DNA of 64,000 bases from Isoptericola halotolerans (GTDB taxonomy: Bacteria; Actinomycetota; Actinomycetes; Actinomycetales; Cellulomonadaceae): NCBI RefSeq assembly GCF_013149785.1, contig NZ_JABEZU010000002.1:868001-932000 (forward strand), read 5' to 3'. Below the pieces are notes generated by a model, which ran no database searches, was not told the DNA's origin, and was given only the letters and a program-made list of their open reading frames with translations. Position 1 is the first letter of the stretch. Each line of letters opens with the position of its first letter. The position numbers were made by a program, and so were the translations under genes. Below are positions 41,589 through 50,855 of this stretch, piece by piece.

Positions 41589-42634
41589 CGGCGGTCAGCG
41601 GCCACGGGCCGTGGCCGGGCGGCGAGCGGGAGGAGCTCGAGGCGCAGCAGCAGGTCTTCGGCGACCTCGCGGAGCTGCCGACCGGCGTCGACGCGATCCC
41701 GTTCCTCACCCAGCTCACGGACCGGGGCCCGGGGGCCGCGCCGACCGGGCGCACCGCGACGCTCCTGACCGAGATGCCGGTCGAGCTCGGCCCGCACGGG
41801 TGGAAGCTCACCGACCGCCCAGGGATGGACGAGCGCCGTGCGCGGGCCTTCCTGCGCGAGGACCTGGGCGCTCTCGCGATCGCGGCCCACGGGTATGAGG
41901 GACCTCTGACCGTCGAGGCCACCGGTCCGTGGACCCTCGCCGCCGAGCTGTGGTCGGCTCGCGGGGACCGTGTGCTCGCCGACGTCGGCGCGCGCCGTGA
42001 CCTGGCGTTGGCGCTGGCCTCGGGCCTGGCGGACCACGTCGCCGAGGTGCGCCGCCAGGTGTCGGGTGCTGAGGTCGTCGTGCAGCTCTCCGAGGCTCTC
42101 CTGGGTCAGGTGCATGCCGGTGTGCTGCCCACCTTCTCGGGCTACTCGCGGATCCGCGGCGTGGACGGCCCTGCCGTGGTCGAGGGTCTGCGGCCGGTGA
42201 TCGAGGCCGTGCACGACGCCGGAGCGACCGTGGTCGTGCACCTGGGCGGCACGTGGGTGGGCATCCCGCCGGTGGTGCTGGCCGGGGCCGACGCGATCGG
42301 CCTGGACCTGTCCGCCGTCGGGCCCGAGGGGTGGAACGAGCGGGCGTGGGAGCTCGTCGCCCGCGCGACCGAGCGCGACGTCATGCTCTGGGCGGGGCTG
42401 CCGCCCGCTCGGGTCTCCCAGTGTGCCGGCCCCGCGCTGGGCGAGCTCGTGGGCCTGGTGACGGAGCCGTGGCGCCGTATCGGTCTGCCGGCGGCCGGGC
42501 TGGCCGGGCTCACCCTGCTCGGTGCCATGGCGCCGGGGGGCGGGTCGACCGGTGGGGCGCCGGAGGAGCATCGAGCGTTGCTCGCGAACCTCGGGCGCGT
42601 GGCCGAGGCCGTGACCGAGCGCGCCCACGCCTGA
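41585..42634 (+). CDS. MetE C-terminal-like protein (cobalamin-independent methionine synthase family)
   Basis: A 349-residue barrel protein related to the C-terminal domain of MetE and to UROD-like folds, an actinobacterial family often annotated as methionine synthase and placed near mnmA and ligA. Visible parts are LPTGVDAIPFLTQLTDRGPG, GPLTVEATGPWTLAAELWSARGDRVLADVGARRDLALALASGLADHVAEVRRQVSGAEVVVQLSEALLGQVHAGVLPT and VVVHLGGTWVGIPPVVLAGADAIGLDLSAV. Family zinc ligands (His, Cys, Glu, Cys) are not all evident: one candidate His is in VVVHLGG and one Cys in SQCAGPALG. It lacks the N-terminal MetE half. Methionine synthesis is unproven. Confidence 0.7.
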   Translation: MTAVSGHGPWPGGEREELEAQQQVFGDLAELPTGVDAIPFLTQLTDRGPGAAPTGRTATLLTEMPVELGPHGWKLTDRPGMDERRARAFLREDLGALAIAAHGYEGPLTVEATGPWTLAAELWSARGDRVLADVGARRDLALALASGLADHVAEVRRQVSGAEVVVQLSEALLGQVHAGVLPTFSGYSRIRGVDGPAVVEGLRPVIEAVHDAGATVVVHLGGTWVGIPPVVLAGADAIGLDLSAVGPEGWNERAWELVARATERDVMLWAGLPPARVSQCAGPALGELVGLVTEPWRRIGLPAAGLAGLTLLGAMAPGGGSTGGAPEEHRALLANLGRVAEAVTERAHA

Positions 42635-42666
42635 GGCCTGCCTCCTACCACCTGCGACCGTCGTGG

Positions 42667-42695
42667 TTGCCACGTCCCGGCCGGACGGCTAGCGT
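42667..42695 (+). promoter_or_regulatory. Promoter of the LacI-ThuA-oxidoreductase operon
   Basis: TTGCCA (42667-42672), a 17-bp spacer, then TAGCGT (42690-42695). Spacing is ideal for a housekeeping sigma factor. Transcription would start near 42702, directly before the operator at 42707-42730. Confidence 0.6.
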
Positions 42696-42706
42696 TGCCG
42701 TCACCC

Positions 42707-42730
42707 GATCGTCGATGCGCATCGATGATC
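42707..42730 (+). promoter_or_regulatory. LacI-type operator, near-perfect palindrome
   Basis: GATCGTCGATGC and GCATCGATGATC pair at 11 of 12 positions, with the central CG of LacI-family operators. It lies at about +5 to +28 relative to the predicted start, so binding would block transcription. It is probably bound by the LacI protein at 42761, giving autorepression of the operon. Confidence 0.65.
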
Positions 42731-42760
42731 CGGCGCGGACCGATCCTCGAGGAGGCGACC

Positions 42761-43813
42761 ATGCCCAAGGCTCCGACGAGCGCCGACGTGGCGCGCGAGG
42801 CCGGGGTCTCGCAGTCGACCGTCTCCTACGTGATGAGCGGCAAGCGGCCGATCTCGGAGAAGACCCGCCGCCGTGTCGCCGAGGCCATCGACCGGCTCAC
42901 GTACGAGCCGCACGCGGGAGCCCGCGCCCTGGCGGGGCATCGGACCAGCACCATCGCCGTCGTCATGCCGCTGCGGCAGGCCTCCAGCGCGGAGCGGCTC
43001 ATGATCTTCGTCGAGGAGTTCACCTACGCGGCCCGTCGGCGCGACCACGACGTCCTGCTCGTCACGGCGGACGAGGGCGCCGCCGGACTGCGGCGGGTCG
43101 CCGGGAGGTCGCTGTGCGACGCGATCGTGGTCATGGAGGTCGGCAGCCACGACGCCCGCGTGGAGACCGCGCGAGGCCTGGCGGTCCCGGTCGTGTTCGT
43201 CGGGATCCCCGACGACGGCGAGGGCCTGGACTGCCTGGACTTCGACTTCGAGGGCGCCGGCGAGGTGATCGTGTCCGAGCTCGCCGGGCTGGGGCACCGC
43301 ACCGTCGACGTGATCGGGTGGGGTGAGGACGTCCACGCCCAGGGCTTCAACTACATACCGCGGTTCACGGCGGGCGCCGAGCGCGCCGCGCGGCGGTCGG
43401 ACGTCCGGCTCCGCTGGCACCGTGCGAGCACGGGGGAGGACGTGCGGCGGGCGGTCGACAATGCCCGCGCGGCCTCCGGGGTGCCCGCCCTGGCAGTCGT
43501 GACGGCGATCCCGGAGACCCTGCATGCTCTGTCCGAGCGAAGGTTGCGCCCCGGCCGGGACGTCGACGTCGTCGCCCTCACGACGGGCTTCGTGTCCGAG
43601 GCCGACGGGCTGACGAACGTGTCGACCCGCCCGCGAGACGTCTCGCGCCGGGTCATGGAGCGGGTGTTCGGGCTGATCGACGGCGACCTCGCCACCAGGG
43701 GCGGTGCCGACCTCGTCCCCGCCTCACTGACGCGCGGCGGATCGACACGGTCCCGCCCGGCCGACCGACCGGCAGGGCCGGCGGACAACCACCGAGAGAA
43801 AGAGGCATCATGA
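42761..43813 (+). CDS. LacI-family transcriptional regulator
   Basis: A 350-residue repressor. The N-terminal helix-turn-helix reads [53 protein letters not shown], including the hinge helix that enters the minor groove. The sugar-binding core follows ([99 protein letters not shown]). GAGGAGGCGACC precedes the ATG. It is the first gene in an operon with ThuA and a dehydrogenase and has a palindromic operator in front. The inducer is unknown, probably a sugar or sugar acid. Confidence 0.93.
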   Translation: MPKAPTSADVAREAGVSQSTVSYVMSGKRPISEKTRRRVAEAIDRLTYEPHAGARALAGHRTSTIAVVMPLRQASSAERLMIFVEEFTYAARRRDHDVLLVTADEGAAGLRRVAGRSLCDAIVVMEVGSHDARVETARGLAVPVVFVGIPDDGEGLDCLDFDFEGAGEVIVSELAGLGHRTVDVIGWGEDVHAQGFNYIPRFTAGAERAARRSDVRLRWHRASTGEDVRRAVDNARAASGVPALAVVTAIPETLHALSERRLRPGRDVDVVALTTGFVSEADGLTNVSTRPRDVSRRVMERVFGLIDGDLATRGGADLVPASLTRGGSTRSRPADRPAGPADNHREKEAS

Positions 43814-44637
43814 CCGCACCGATCCGCGTCACCGTCTGGGGCGAGAACCGGCACGAGCAGCTCGAGCCCTCGGTGGCCGCGCGCTACCCCGACGGCATGC
43901 ACGGCGCCGTCGCCCAGGGCATCGAGCACCACCTCGGTGACGGCGTGCGCGTGCGCACCGCGACCCTCGACGACCCGGAGCACGGCCTCACCGAGGAGGT
44001 CCTGCGCGACACCGACGTCCTGACGTGGTGGGGGCACGCCGCGCACGGCGAGGTCTCCGACGAGGTGGTCGACCGGGTGCACCGGCACGTGCTGGCGGGC
44101 ATGGGCCTGATCGTGCTGCACTCCGGGCACTGGTCGAAGATCTTCATGAGGCTCATGGGGACCAGCTGCACGCTGCGCTGGCGCGCCGAGCACGACCGCG
44201 AGCTCGTGTGGACGGTCGACCCGACCCACCCGATCGCCCAGGGGATCCCGCACCCGATGATCATCGAGGAGGACGAGATGTACGGGGAGTTCTTCGACGT
44301 CCCCGCTCCCGACGAGACCGTGTTCCTCAGCACCTTCTCCGGCGGCGAGGTCTTCCGCTCCGGGATCACGTACCGCCGTGGCTACGGCAAGATCTTCTAC
44401 TTCCGCCCCGGCGACCAGGAGTACCCCACGTACTTCCACGACGGTGTGCGCCGGGTGATCGCCAACGCCGTGGAGTGGGCCGTCACGGTGCGCCCGGAGC
44501 GCGCCGCGCCCACCCTGCTGCGCTACGACACCGACGACTTCTACCGTGGCCACGGCTACGAGGGTCCGCTCGATCCCGAGGCCGAGGCGGCCCTCGCCGA
44601 GCCTGCGGCCACGACCTCGGACGAGGACGCCCGATGA
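43810..44637 (+). CDS. ThuA-domain (trehalose utilization-like) protein
   Basis: A 275-residue cytoplasmic ThuA protein with a class I glutamine-amidotransferase-like fold. It has [121 protein letters not shown] and [34 protein letters not shown]. In rhizobia ThuA works with ThuB, a Gfo/Idh/MocA dehydrogenase, in catabolism of trehalose and related sugars through 3-keto intermediates. Here the next gene is such a dehydrogenase, overlapping by ATGA, so the pair probably acts on an oxidised sugar. Substrate not determined. Confidence 0.88.
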   Translation: MTAPIRVTVWGENRHEQLEPSVAARYPDGMHGAVAQGIEHHLGDGVRVRTATLDDPEHGLTEEVLRDTDVLTWWGHAAHGEVSDEVVDRVHRHVLAGMGLIVLHSGHWSKIFMRLMGTSCTLRWRAEHDRELVWTVDPTHPIAQGIPHPMIIEEDEMYGEFFDVPAPDETVFLSTFSGGEVFRSGITYRRGYGKIFYFRPGDQEYPTYFHDGVRRVIANAVEWAVTVRPERAAPTLLRYDTDDFYRGHGYEGPLDPEAEAALAEPAATTSDEDAR

Positions 44638-45722
44638 CCGTGCCGCTGGTCCTGGTCGGCGCGGGCGGGATGGGACGGGCGTGGCTCGCCGCCATCGAGG
44701 CCGACCCGGGGGCGCAGCTCGCGGGCGTCGTGGACCTCGACGTCGACGCCGCCCGCAGGGCACTCGCCGACGCCGGTCTGCCGGACGTGCCGGTGGGCAC
44801 GGACGTGGTCGACCTGGCCCGGGAGACCGGCGCCCGCGCCGTCGTCGACGTCACCGTCCCGGCGGCCCACCACCCGGTGACGACGGCAGCCCTGTTCGCC
44901 GGCCTGCCGGTGCTGGGGGAGAAGCCGGCTGCGTCGACGGTCGCGCAGACGCTCTCTCTCGTGGCGGCCGCCGAGGTCACGGGCCAGCTGTTCATGGTCA
45001 GCCAGTCGCGGCGGTACAACCACCAGCTCGCGGTCTTCCGGGAGCAGGCGCGGTCGCTGGGAGCGCTCGGGGTGCTGACCACCGAGTTCTTCAGGGCGCC
45101 ACGCTTCGGCGGCTTCCGCGAGCGGATGGCGCACCCGCTGCTGGTGGACATGGCGATCCACCCGTTCGACAGCGCGCGCTACCTCACCGGTGCTGAACCG
45201 GTGTCGGTGTACTGCGAGGCGTTCAACCCGTCCTGGAGCTGGTACGACGGCGCCGCCGCGGCCGGCGCTGTGTTCGAGATGACCGGTGGCCTGCGCTACG
45301 CCTACACGGGGAGCTGGTGCAGCCCTGGTCGGGAGACCTCGTGGAACGGCTCCTGGCGGCTGTCCGGCGAGGGCGGCACCGCGCTGTGGGACGGCGACCA
45401 CGACCCGGTCGTCGAGCACGCCCCCGGCACCGAGCCCGCGGTCGGGGCGGCGGCTGCCCCGGGCGACGGGATCGCCGGGTCGCTGACGTCGTTCCTGGCC
45501 GCGCTCGACGGCGGCCCCACGCCCATGGGCGAGGTGCACGAGAACGTGCTGAGCCTGGCCATGGTGGAGGCCGCCGTGGAGTCCGCGGAGTCCGGCGTGC
45601 GCGTGCGGATCGACGACGTGCTCGACCGTGCCCACGAGCGGGCGCTGGCCGACGAGTCCCGCAGAGAGGTCCGCGTGCAGCTGTCCTCCTGGGGGTCGGC
45701 CCGCACCGCGCTCGGCGTCTAG
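44634..45722 (+). CDS. Gfo/Idh/MocA-family oxidoreductase
   Basis: A 362-residue NAD(P)-dependent dehydrogenase. The Rossmann domain begins [34 protein letters not shown] and includes [42 protein letters not shown], where the EKP Lys is catalytic in the family. The C-terminal alpha/beta domain has [54 protein letters not shown] and [45 protein letters not shown] matches the DxGxHxxD-like catalytic region. It is coupled to ThuA upstream. Its TAG stop shares the palindrome CTAG (45719-45722) with the converging peptidase stop. Confidence 0.9.
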   Translation: MTVPLVLVGAGGMGRAWLAAIEADPGAQLAGVVDLDVDAARRALADAGLPDVPVGTDVVDLARETGARAVVDVTVPAAHHPVTTAALFAGLPVLGEKPAASTVAQTLSLVAAAEVTGQLFMVSQSRRYNHQLAVFREQARSLGALGVLTTEFFRAPRFGGFRERMAHPLLVDMAIHPFDSARYLTGAEPVSVYCEAFNPSWSWYDGAAAAGAVFEMTGGLRYAYTGSWCSPGRETSWNGSWRLSGEGGTALWDGDHDPVVEHAPGTEPAVGAAAAPGDGIAGSLTSFLAALDGGPTPMGEVHENVLSLAMVEAAVESAESGVRVRIDDVLDRAHERALADESRREVRVQLSSWGSARTALGV

Positions 45723-47878
45723 GTGAGCCTGGCGCGCAGGAACGTCCAGGCCAGCGCCGTCATGTAGGCGGCCTGCGCGTTGTTGGCCGCGCCGCCGTGG
45801 CCGCCCTCGATGTTCTCGTAGTAGGTGACGTCCTTGCCGGCGGCGAGCATCTTCGCGGCCATCTTGCGGGCGTGGCCCGGGTGGACGCGGTCGTCCTTGG
45901 TCGAGGTCGTGAACAGCACCGGCGGGTAGTCCTGGTCGGCGTCGAACAGGTGGTACGGCGAGAACGTCTGCAGGAACTCCCAGTCCTCGGGGACGTCGGG
46001 GTCGCCGTACTCGGCGACCCAGGAGGCACCGGCGAGAAGGTGGGAGTACCGCTGCATGTCGAGCAGCGGCACCTGGATCACCACGGCGCCGAACAGGTCG
46101 GGGTACCGGGTCAGCATGTTGCCGGCGAGCAGCCCGCCGTTGGAGCCGCCCTGGACGCCGAGGTGGTCCGGGGCGGTGATCCCACGCGCCACCAGGTCGC
46201 GGGCGACGGCGGCGAGGTCCTCGTACGCCCGGTGCCGGTTCTCACGCCGTGCGGCCTGGTGCCAGCGCGGCCCGTACTCGCCGCCCCCGCGGATGTTCGC
46301 CACGACGCGCACGCCCCCGTGGGCGAGCCAGGCGCGGCCGGCCGTCCCGGAGTAGCCGGGCAGCAACGGGATCTCGAACCCGCCGTAGGCGTACAGCAGC
46401 GTCGGGGCGGTGCCCGGCGTCGTGGGGTCGGCCGGCCGGACGAGGTCGCCGCGACCCACCACGAAGTACGGCACCCGGGTGCCGTCGTCGGACGTCGCGA
46501 AGTGCTGCTCGACCACCATCTCGCTCGCGTCGAAGAAGGTCGGGGAGGACTTCAGGGGCTCGGGGTCGGCGGCGTCGCGCCCGGGGCCGACGACGGTGGT
46601 GAGCGCGAGGGTGGCCGGCTCCAGGAAGCCGCTGCTCGTGACCCACACGTCGTCGCTGTCCACGGGCGAGACGGCGCGGACGCCGACGGTCAGCAGCTCG
46701 CCCCCGACGGGCAGCGACGATCGTGACCACGGCGCGCCGGGGTCGTCGCCGGCCGCGAGGTCGGGAGGGGTGAGCACGTGCAGCGCGCTCTTGACGTCGT
46801 CGAGGACGTTGACGACCAGGTGGTGGCGCGTCCAGGTCGCCCCGACGAGCGACGTCGAGGCCGAGGGCTCGAACAGCACGGTGAGGTCGCGCGACCCGGC
46901 GACGTACGCGTCCACGGGTGCGGCCAGCAGCGAGCCGCCCGCGTAGCGGCGGTCGGCCACCGTCCAGTCCTCGCGCAGCTCGACCAGCAGCCACTCGCGG
47001 TGGAGACCGACCTCGGCGGAGTCCGGGACGTCGAGGAGGACGAGCTCCTGGTCGGGCTTCCCCACGTGGTGCACCAGGTACGTCTCGGAGCGGTAGAACT
47101 CGATCGCCCGCTCCACGACGTCGCGCTCGAAACCTGGCGTACGGGACCGGCGTCCCATGATGTACATGTCGTCGTCGGAACCCTCGTAGACCACCGTCGC
47201 CTGGTCCAGGGTGTCCCCGCGGCGCCAGAGCTTGACGATCCGGGGGTATCCCGACGCCGTCATGGTGCCCGGCCCGAGGTCGGTGTACACGTAGACCGTG
47301 TCCTCGTCCGCCCAGGAGAGACCGCCCTTGGCCAGCGGGCGCGCGAAGCCGCCCTCCTCGACCGGCACGAACCGCTGGTCGACCAGGTCGAACTCCCGGG
47401 TGACGTCCGCGTCCGAGCCCCCGGGCGACAGGTCCACCAGCGCGCGACGCCAGGGCTCTCCCGCAGCGAGCTGGTCCGGTGTCGGCCGGAGCACGGACGC
47501 ACCGTGCCAGACCCACGACTCGCCCTCCGCGGCCGCGAGCGCGTCCAGGTCGAGCACCGTCTCCCAGCGGGGCTCCTCGGTGCGGTACTCCGCGAGGGTC
47601 GTGCGTCGCCACACCCCGCGCTCATGGTCGCCGTCGCGCCAGAAGTTGTAGAGGTGGTCGCCGATCCGGGAGACCTCGGGGATGCGGTCGTCGGAGTCGA
47701 GCACCTCGAGCACGGAGTCGCGCGTCCGGTCGAGCTGCGGGCCGCCGAGACCGGCGTGGCAGTGCTCGTTGCGGGCCCGCACCCACGCCAGGGCCTCGTC
47801 GCCGGTCACCTCCTCGAGCCAGCGGTACGGGTCGGCGACGGCCGTCGCGTCGGTCCGGAGCAAGGGGTCGGCACTCAT
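45719..47878 (-). CDS. Prolyl oligopeptidase (S9 family)
   Basis: A 719-residue cytosolic serine peptidase. The N-terminal beta-propeller begins LRTDATAVADPYRWLEEVTGDEALAWVRARNEHC. The C-terminal alpha/beta hydrolase has PTLLYAYGGFEIPLLPGYSGTAGRAWLAHGGVRVVANIRGGGEYGPRWHQAARRENRHRAYEDLAAVARDLV, the nucleophile in VQGGSNGGLLAGNM, the Asp in TSTKDDRVHPGHARKMAAKM and the His in ENIEGGHGG. It cleaves short peptides after proline. The ATG at 47878 is the start closest to the conserved DPYRWLEE; a longer frame to 47908 is possible. No signal peptide was seen. Confidence 0.94.
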   Translation of the reverse strand: MSADPLLRTDATAVADPYRWLEEVTGDEALAWVRARNEHCHAGLGGPQLDRTRDSVLEVLDSDDRIPEVSRIGDHLYNFWRDGDHERGVWRRTTLAEYRTEEPRWETVLDLDALAAAEGESWVWHGASVLRPTPDQLAAGEPWRRALVDLSPGGSDADVTREFDLVDQRFVPVEEGGFARPLAKGGLSWADEDTVYVYTDLGPGTMTASGYPRIVKLWRRGDTLDQATVVYEGSDDDMYIMGRRSRTPGFERDVVERAIEFYRSETYLVHHVGKPDQELVLLDVPDSAEVGLHREWLLVELREDWTVADRRYAGGSLLAAPVDAYVAGSRDLTVLFEPSASTSLVGATWTRHHLVVNVLDDVKSALHVLTPPDLAAGDDPGAPWSRSSLPVGGELLTVGVRAVSPVDSDDVWVTSSGFLEPATLALTTVVGPGRDAADPEPLKSSPTFFDASEMVVEQHFATSDDGTRVPYFVVGRGDLVRPADPTTPGTAPTLLYAYGGFEIPLLPGYSGTAGRAWLAHGGVRVVANIRGGGEYGPRWHQAARRENRHRAYEDLAAVARDLVARGITAPDHLGVQGGSNGGLLAGNMLTRYPDLFGAVVIQVPLLDMQRYSHLLAGASWVAEYGDPDVPEDWEFLQTFSPYHLFDADQDYPPVLFTTSTKDDRVHPGHARKMAAKMLAAGKDVTYYENIEGGHGGAANNAQAAYMTALAWTFLRARLT

Positions 47879-47943
47879 GGCTGGGACCCTAACCCGCTGG
47901 TCCGACACCCCGTGCGCACGACGCCCGGGCCGGGGCGCTGCTC

Positions 47944-47972
47944 TTTCACCCTCGGCAGCGCTGTGGTAGAAA
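47944..47972 (+). promoter_or_regulatory. Candidate promoter of the conservon
   Basis: TTTCAC (47944-47949), a 17-bp spacer, then TAGAAA (47967-47972). This would give a 5' leader of about 115 bases before cvnA, which has CGGAGGTG as ribosome site. No other hairpin or riboswitch-like pattern is obvious in the leader. Confidence 0.4.
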
Positions 47973-48093
47973 CTCCTGGTCAGGGCTTCGTTGCCCGCTT
48001 TCAGGCCTTCCCACGGGTTCGCGGAGAAAAGTCGTTGCCGGGCGATCTGGTGCGCGACGCCGCGGGACCCGACCTCACACCGACGGAGGTGCG

Positions 48094-49494
48094 GTGAGCA
48101 CGACGAACCCGACCCGACCCGGTGCGACCGGGCGTGTGCTGCCGTGGGTCCTCGTCGCGGCCATGGTGCTGTGCGTCGCGGCCCTCCCGCTCGTCGACCC
48201 GTCGGTCGCCTCGTGGTCGCTGTGGGTGCTCGGTGGGGCGGCGGTGGTCCTGCCGGTCAGCGCGGCCGTGATGCTCTCCCGCGCCGCGCGCCGCGAGGAC
48301 ACCGCCTTCCGCGCCCTGCTCGCCGAGCGCGACGGGCTGGCCACGAGCCTCCACCAGACGGCCCAGGCGTTGCAGGGGACGACGGCGGCGCTGACGGCCG
48401 AGCAGGAGGCGAGAGCCGACCAGCGGGCGGCCGTCGAGACCGCCGTCGTCTCGCTGAGCCGCAAGGTCCAGTCGTCCGCGCACCGCATCCAGGAGGAGGC
48501 GGCACGCATGGTCCAGCGGCACGCCACCGACCCGGACGTCCTGCAGACCTCGATGCGCATCGACCATGCCGCAGCGCAGCACGCCCGGCAGGCGCAGAGC
48601 CTCGTCGCCCTGTGCGGGAGGCGTCCCGGTCAGACCTGGGAGGACGCCCTGCCCCTGCCGGACGTGGTGAAGGCCGCCGCCGGTCGGATCACCGCGTTCC
48701 ACCGCGTCGAGGTCTCCGGCGACCCCGGGCTGGCCGTCACCGCCCGCGCCGTCGAACCGCTCGTGCACGTCGTGGCCGAGCTCCTCGCCAACGCCACGCA
48801 GAGCTCGCCGCCGAACACCCAGGTCCTCGTCGTGATCCGCCAGGTGCAGCGTGGCGCGGTCCTCGAGATCGACGACTGCGGGGTCGGCATGGACCCGCGG
48901 GAGCTCTCCAGGGTCCGCGCGGTCGCCGCCGGCGAGCACCCCGTCGGGATCGCCGACCTCGGCGAGGTTCCCCAGACCGGCCTGGCCGTGGTCGGGACCT
49001 ACGCCCGGTTCCTCGGGCTGCGGGTCGACCTCACCGAGTCGGTGTACGGAGGGCTGCGCGCCGTGGTGATGGTCCCCGGGGACCTGACCGAGGTCGCGGC
49101 GACCGCACCGGACGTCCTGGCGCCCAGCGTCGACGAGGCGTGGGCGGCCGACGCGGGGCCCGCGTCGTCGACCCCGCGGCAGCCCGCCCGGGGTCGGTCG
49201 GAGTCCGGTACGGGTCCGGGCAGGAGTGCCGAGCCGTCGGCTCCCGGGGCCGCGGCAGCACCTCCGGCGCTGCCTCAGCGCCGCTCCCGTCGAGCGGCGA
49301 TGGACCGTGCGCCCACCTCGGGGAGCGGTCTGCCCCAGGTGGTGCCGCCGGACACCGACCCGATGTCGGACCAGACCGCGCAAGAGGCGGGAGCCTGGAT
49401 CGGCGCCTTCTTCGCCGCGACGGCCGACGCACCGCAGGACGACCCTGATACCCACCCGTCCGTCGTGACGGACGGGACCTCGGAGGACAGATGA
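48094..49494 (+). CDS. cvnA: Conservon sensor histidine kinase-like protein CvnA
   Basis: A 466-residue membrane protein. Two N-terminal helices (LPWVLVAAMVLCVAALPLV and WSLWVLGGAAVVLPVSAAVML) precede a long coiled coil (about residues 65-160, Ala/Gln/Glu-rich). An HATPase domain follows, with LVHVVAELLANATQSSPPNTQVLVVI and DDCGVGMDPRELSRVRAVAAG, TGLAVVGTYARFLGLRVDL. There is no clear phospho-His box, as usual for these sensors. The Pro/Ser/Arg-rich tail of about 100 residues is likely disordered. GTG start with CGGAGGTG upstream. First of cvnA-B-C-D-E, a G-protein-like signalling complex studied in Streptomyces (conservons). Confidence 0.88.
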   Translation: MSTTNPTRPGATGRVLPWVLVAAMVLCVAALPLVDPSVASWSLWVLGGAAVVLPVSAAVMLSRAARREDTAFRALLAERDGLATSLHQTAQALQGTTAALTAEQEARADQRAAVETAVVSLSRKVQSSAHRIQEEAARMVQRHATDPDVLQTSMRIDHAAAQHARQAQSLVALCGRRPGQTWEDALPLPDVVKAAAGRITAFHRVEVSGDPGLAVTARAVEPLVHVVAELLANATQSSPPNTQVLVVIRQVQRGAVLEIDDCGVGMDPRELSRVRAVAAGEHPVGIADLGEVPQTGLAVVGTYARFLGLRVDLTESVYGGLRAVVMVPGDLTEVAATAPDVLAPSVDEAWAADAGPASSTPRQPARGRSESGTGPGRSAEPSAPGAAAAPPALPQRRSRRAAMDRAPTSGSGLPQVVPPDTDPMSDQTAQEAGAWIGAFFAATADAPQDDPDTHPSVVTDGTSEDR

Positions 49495-49907
49495 CCACCC
49501 AGACGACCGGAGCGACACCCGGGACCGAAGACCCCGACAGCTGGATGCTGGACCTCGTCTCTGGGGTGCGCGGCGTGCAGCATGCCGTCGTCCTCAGCTC
49601 GGACGGGCTGGTGAGGGTCCGGACGGACGACACCGACCCGGACACGGCCGACAAGGTCGCAGCGGCCTGCGCGGGCCTCGTCGCCCTCGGGATGAGCATG
49701 GGCCGCGAGTTCGGGGCCGGTGACCGTCTGCGCCAGGTGGTCGTGGAGTTCGACGGTGGGTTCCTCTTCGTGCGGGGCGCCGGCGACGGTTCTCGCCTCG
49801 CGGTCGTCACCGACGCGACCGTGGACCCGGGGCTCGTCGCCCAGCAGATGCAGGCACAGGTGCTCATGATCGGCGAGCACACGCTCGGTACGGACGCGGT
49901 CAGCTGA
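49491..49907 (+). CDS. cvnB: Roadblock/LC7 protein CvnB
   Basis: A 138-residue Roadblock/LC7 protein: WMLDLVSGVRGVQHAVVLSSDGLVRVRTDDTDPDTADKVAAACAGLVALGMSMGREFGAGDRLRQVVVEFDGGFLFVRGAGDGSRLAVVTDATVDPGLVAQQMQ. In this family it is the likely GTPase-activating or scaffold partner of CvnD. It overlaps cvnA by ATGA; cvnC starts 11 bp later. Confidence 0.93.
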   Translation: MTTQTTGATPGTEDPDSWMLDLVSGVRGVQHAVVLSSDGLVRVRTDDTDPDTADKVAAACAGLVALGMSMGREFGAGDRLRQVVVEFDGGFLFVRGAGDGSRLAVVTDATVDPGLVAQQMQAQVLMIGEHTLGTDAVS

Positions 49908-49918
49908 GGGATGGTGCC

Positions 49919-50272
49919 ATGCGCTCGGACGGATATCGCGACCACCCGGTACGTTCCTACGTCCTGACCGGCGGTCGGGCGCACCCGACCCGCAACACGC
50001 TCAGGCCGGAGACGCTGCTGCGTGCCGTCGACGACGGCCGCGAGCTCCCGGCGTCAGCGGGTCGGCACGAGCGCACGCTCGTGCGGACCTGTCGGGGCAC
50101 CCTGGCCCTCGCCGAGCTGGCGGCGCACGTCCACCTGCCGGTGAGCCTGGTCGCGGTGCTGGTCTCCGACCTGGTCGACGGTGGATACCTGGCCGTGCTG
50201 TCGACCCCGGCCCACGACCTGCCCGCGAAGGATCTGCTGGAGGAGGTGCTCGATGGGCTCCGCCGCCTCTGA
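49919..50272 (+). CDS. cvnC: DUF742 protein CvnC
   Basis: A 117-residue DUF742 protein. It begins MRSDGYRDHPVRSYVLTGGRAHPTRNTLRPETLLRA and continues with a helix-turn-helix-like stretch (LALAELAAHVHLPVSLVAVLVSDLVDGGYLAV), usual for the family. The ATG has GAGGGATGG upstream. It overlaps cvnD by 20 bp. Its molecular role in the conservon is not settled; adapter or DNA-linked output are proposed. Confidence 0.9.
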   Translation: MRSDGYRDHPVRSYVLTGGRAHPTRNTLRPETLLRAVDDGRELPASAGRHERTLVRTCRGTLALAELAAHVHLPVSLVAVLVSDLVDGGYLAVLSTPAHDLPAKDLLEEVLDGLRRL

Positions 50273-50855
50273 GCCCGGCACGGCACGGCACCTGGCCCCG
50301 ACCGTCGACAGGTCGGTCAAGGTCCTGGTGGTCGGCGCGTTCGGCGTCGGCAAGACGACGCTCATCCGTGCGGTGAGCGAGATCCCCATGCTCAGCACGG
50401 AGGAGTCGATCACGACGGCCAGCGTGGGCGTGGACCCACGCCGGGGCGAGAAGCGGACGACGACGGTCGCGATGGACTTCGGCCGTGTCACCGTCGGCTC
50501 GAGCACGGCGCTGTACCTGTTCGGCACCCCCGGTCAGCGCCGGTTCTGGGACCTGTGGTCCGGGCTGGCGGACGGCGCGGTCGGGGCCCTGGTGATGGTC
50601 GACACCCGCGACCTCGCCCAGAGCTTCGAGGTCCTCGACCAGCTCGAGGAGCACACCCGGTTGCCGATCACGGTGGTCGTCAACGAGTTCCCGGACTCGC
50701 CGCGGCACGGTGTCGACGAGGTGCGCGCGGCGCTCGACCTGCCCGCCGGCACCCCTGTCGTCGCCGGTGACGTCCGGGGGCGCACGGGGGCGGTCGAGGC
50801 GCTCACGACGCTCGTCGCCCACGCGTTGCAGCGGGCCGAGGGCGTCGCCGCATGA
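50253..50855 (+). CDS. cvnD: Conservon GTP-binding protein CvnD
   Basis: A 200-residue Ras-like ATP/GTP-binding protein. The P-loop is GAFGVGKTT (about residues 28-36). The G3 region reads LYLFGTPGQRRFWDLW in place of DxxGQ. G4 is VVVNEFPDS instead of NKxD, common in this family. The ATG at 50253 has GGAGGAGGTG upstream and lies inside the end of cvnC. It is the switch of the conservon module; CvnE overlaps it by ATGA. Confidence 0.92.
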   Translation: MGSAASEPGTARHLAPTVDRSVKVLVVGAFGVGKTTLIRAVSEIPMLSTEESITTASVGVDPRRGEKRTTTVAMDFGRVTVGSSTALYLFGTPGQRRFWDLWSGLADGAVGALVMVDTRDLAQSFEVLDQLEEHTRLPITVVVNEFPDSPRHGVDEVRAALDLPAGTPVVAGDVRGRTGAVEALTTLVAHALQRAEGVAA

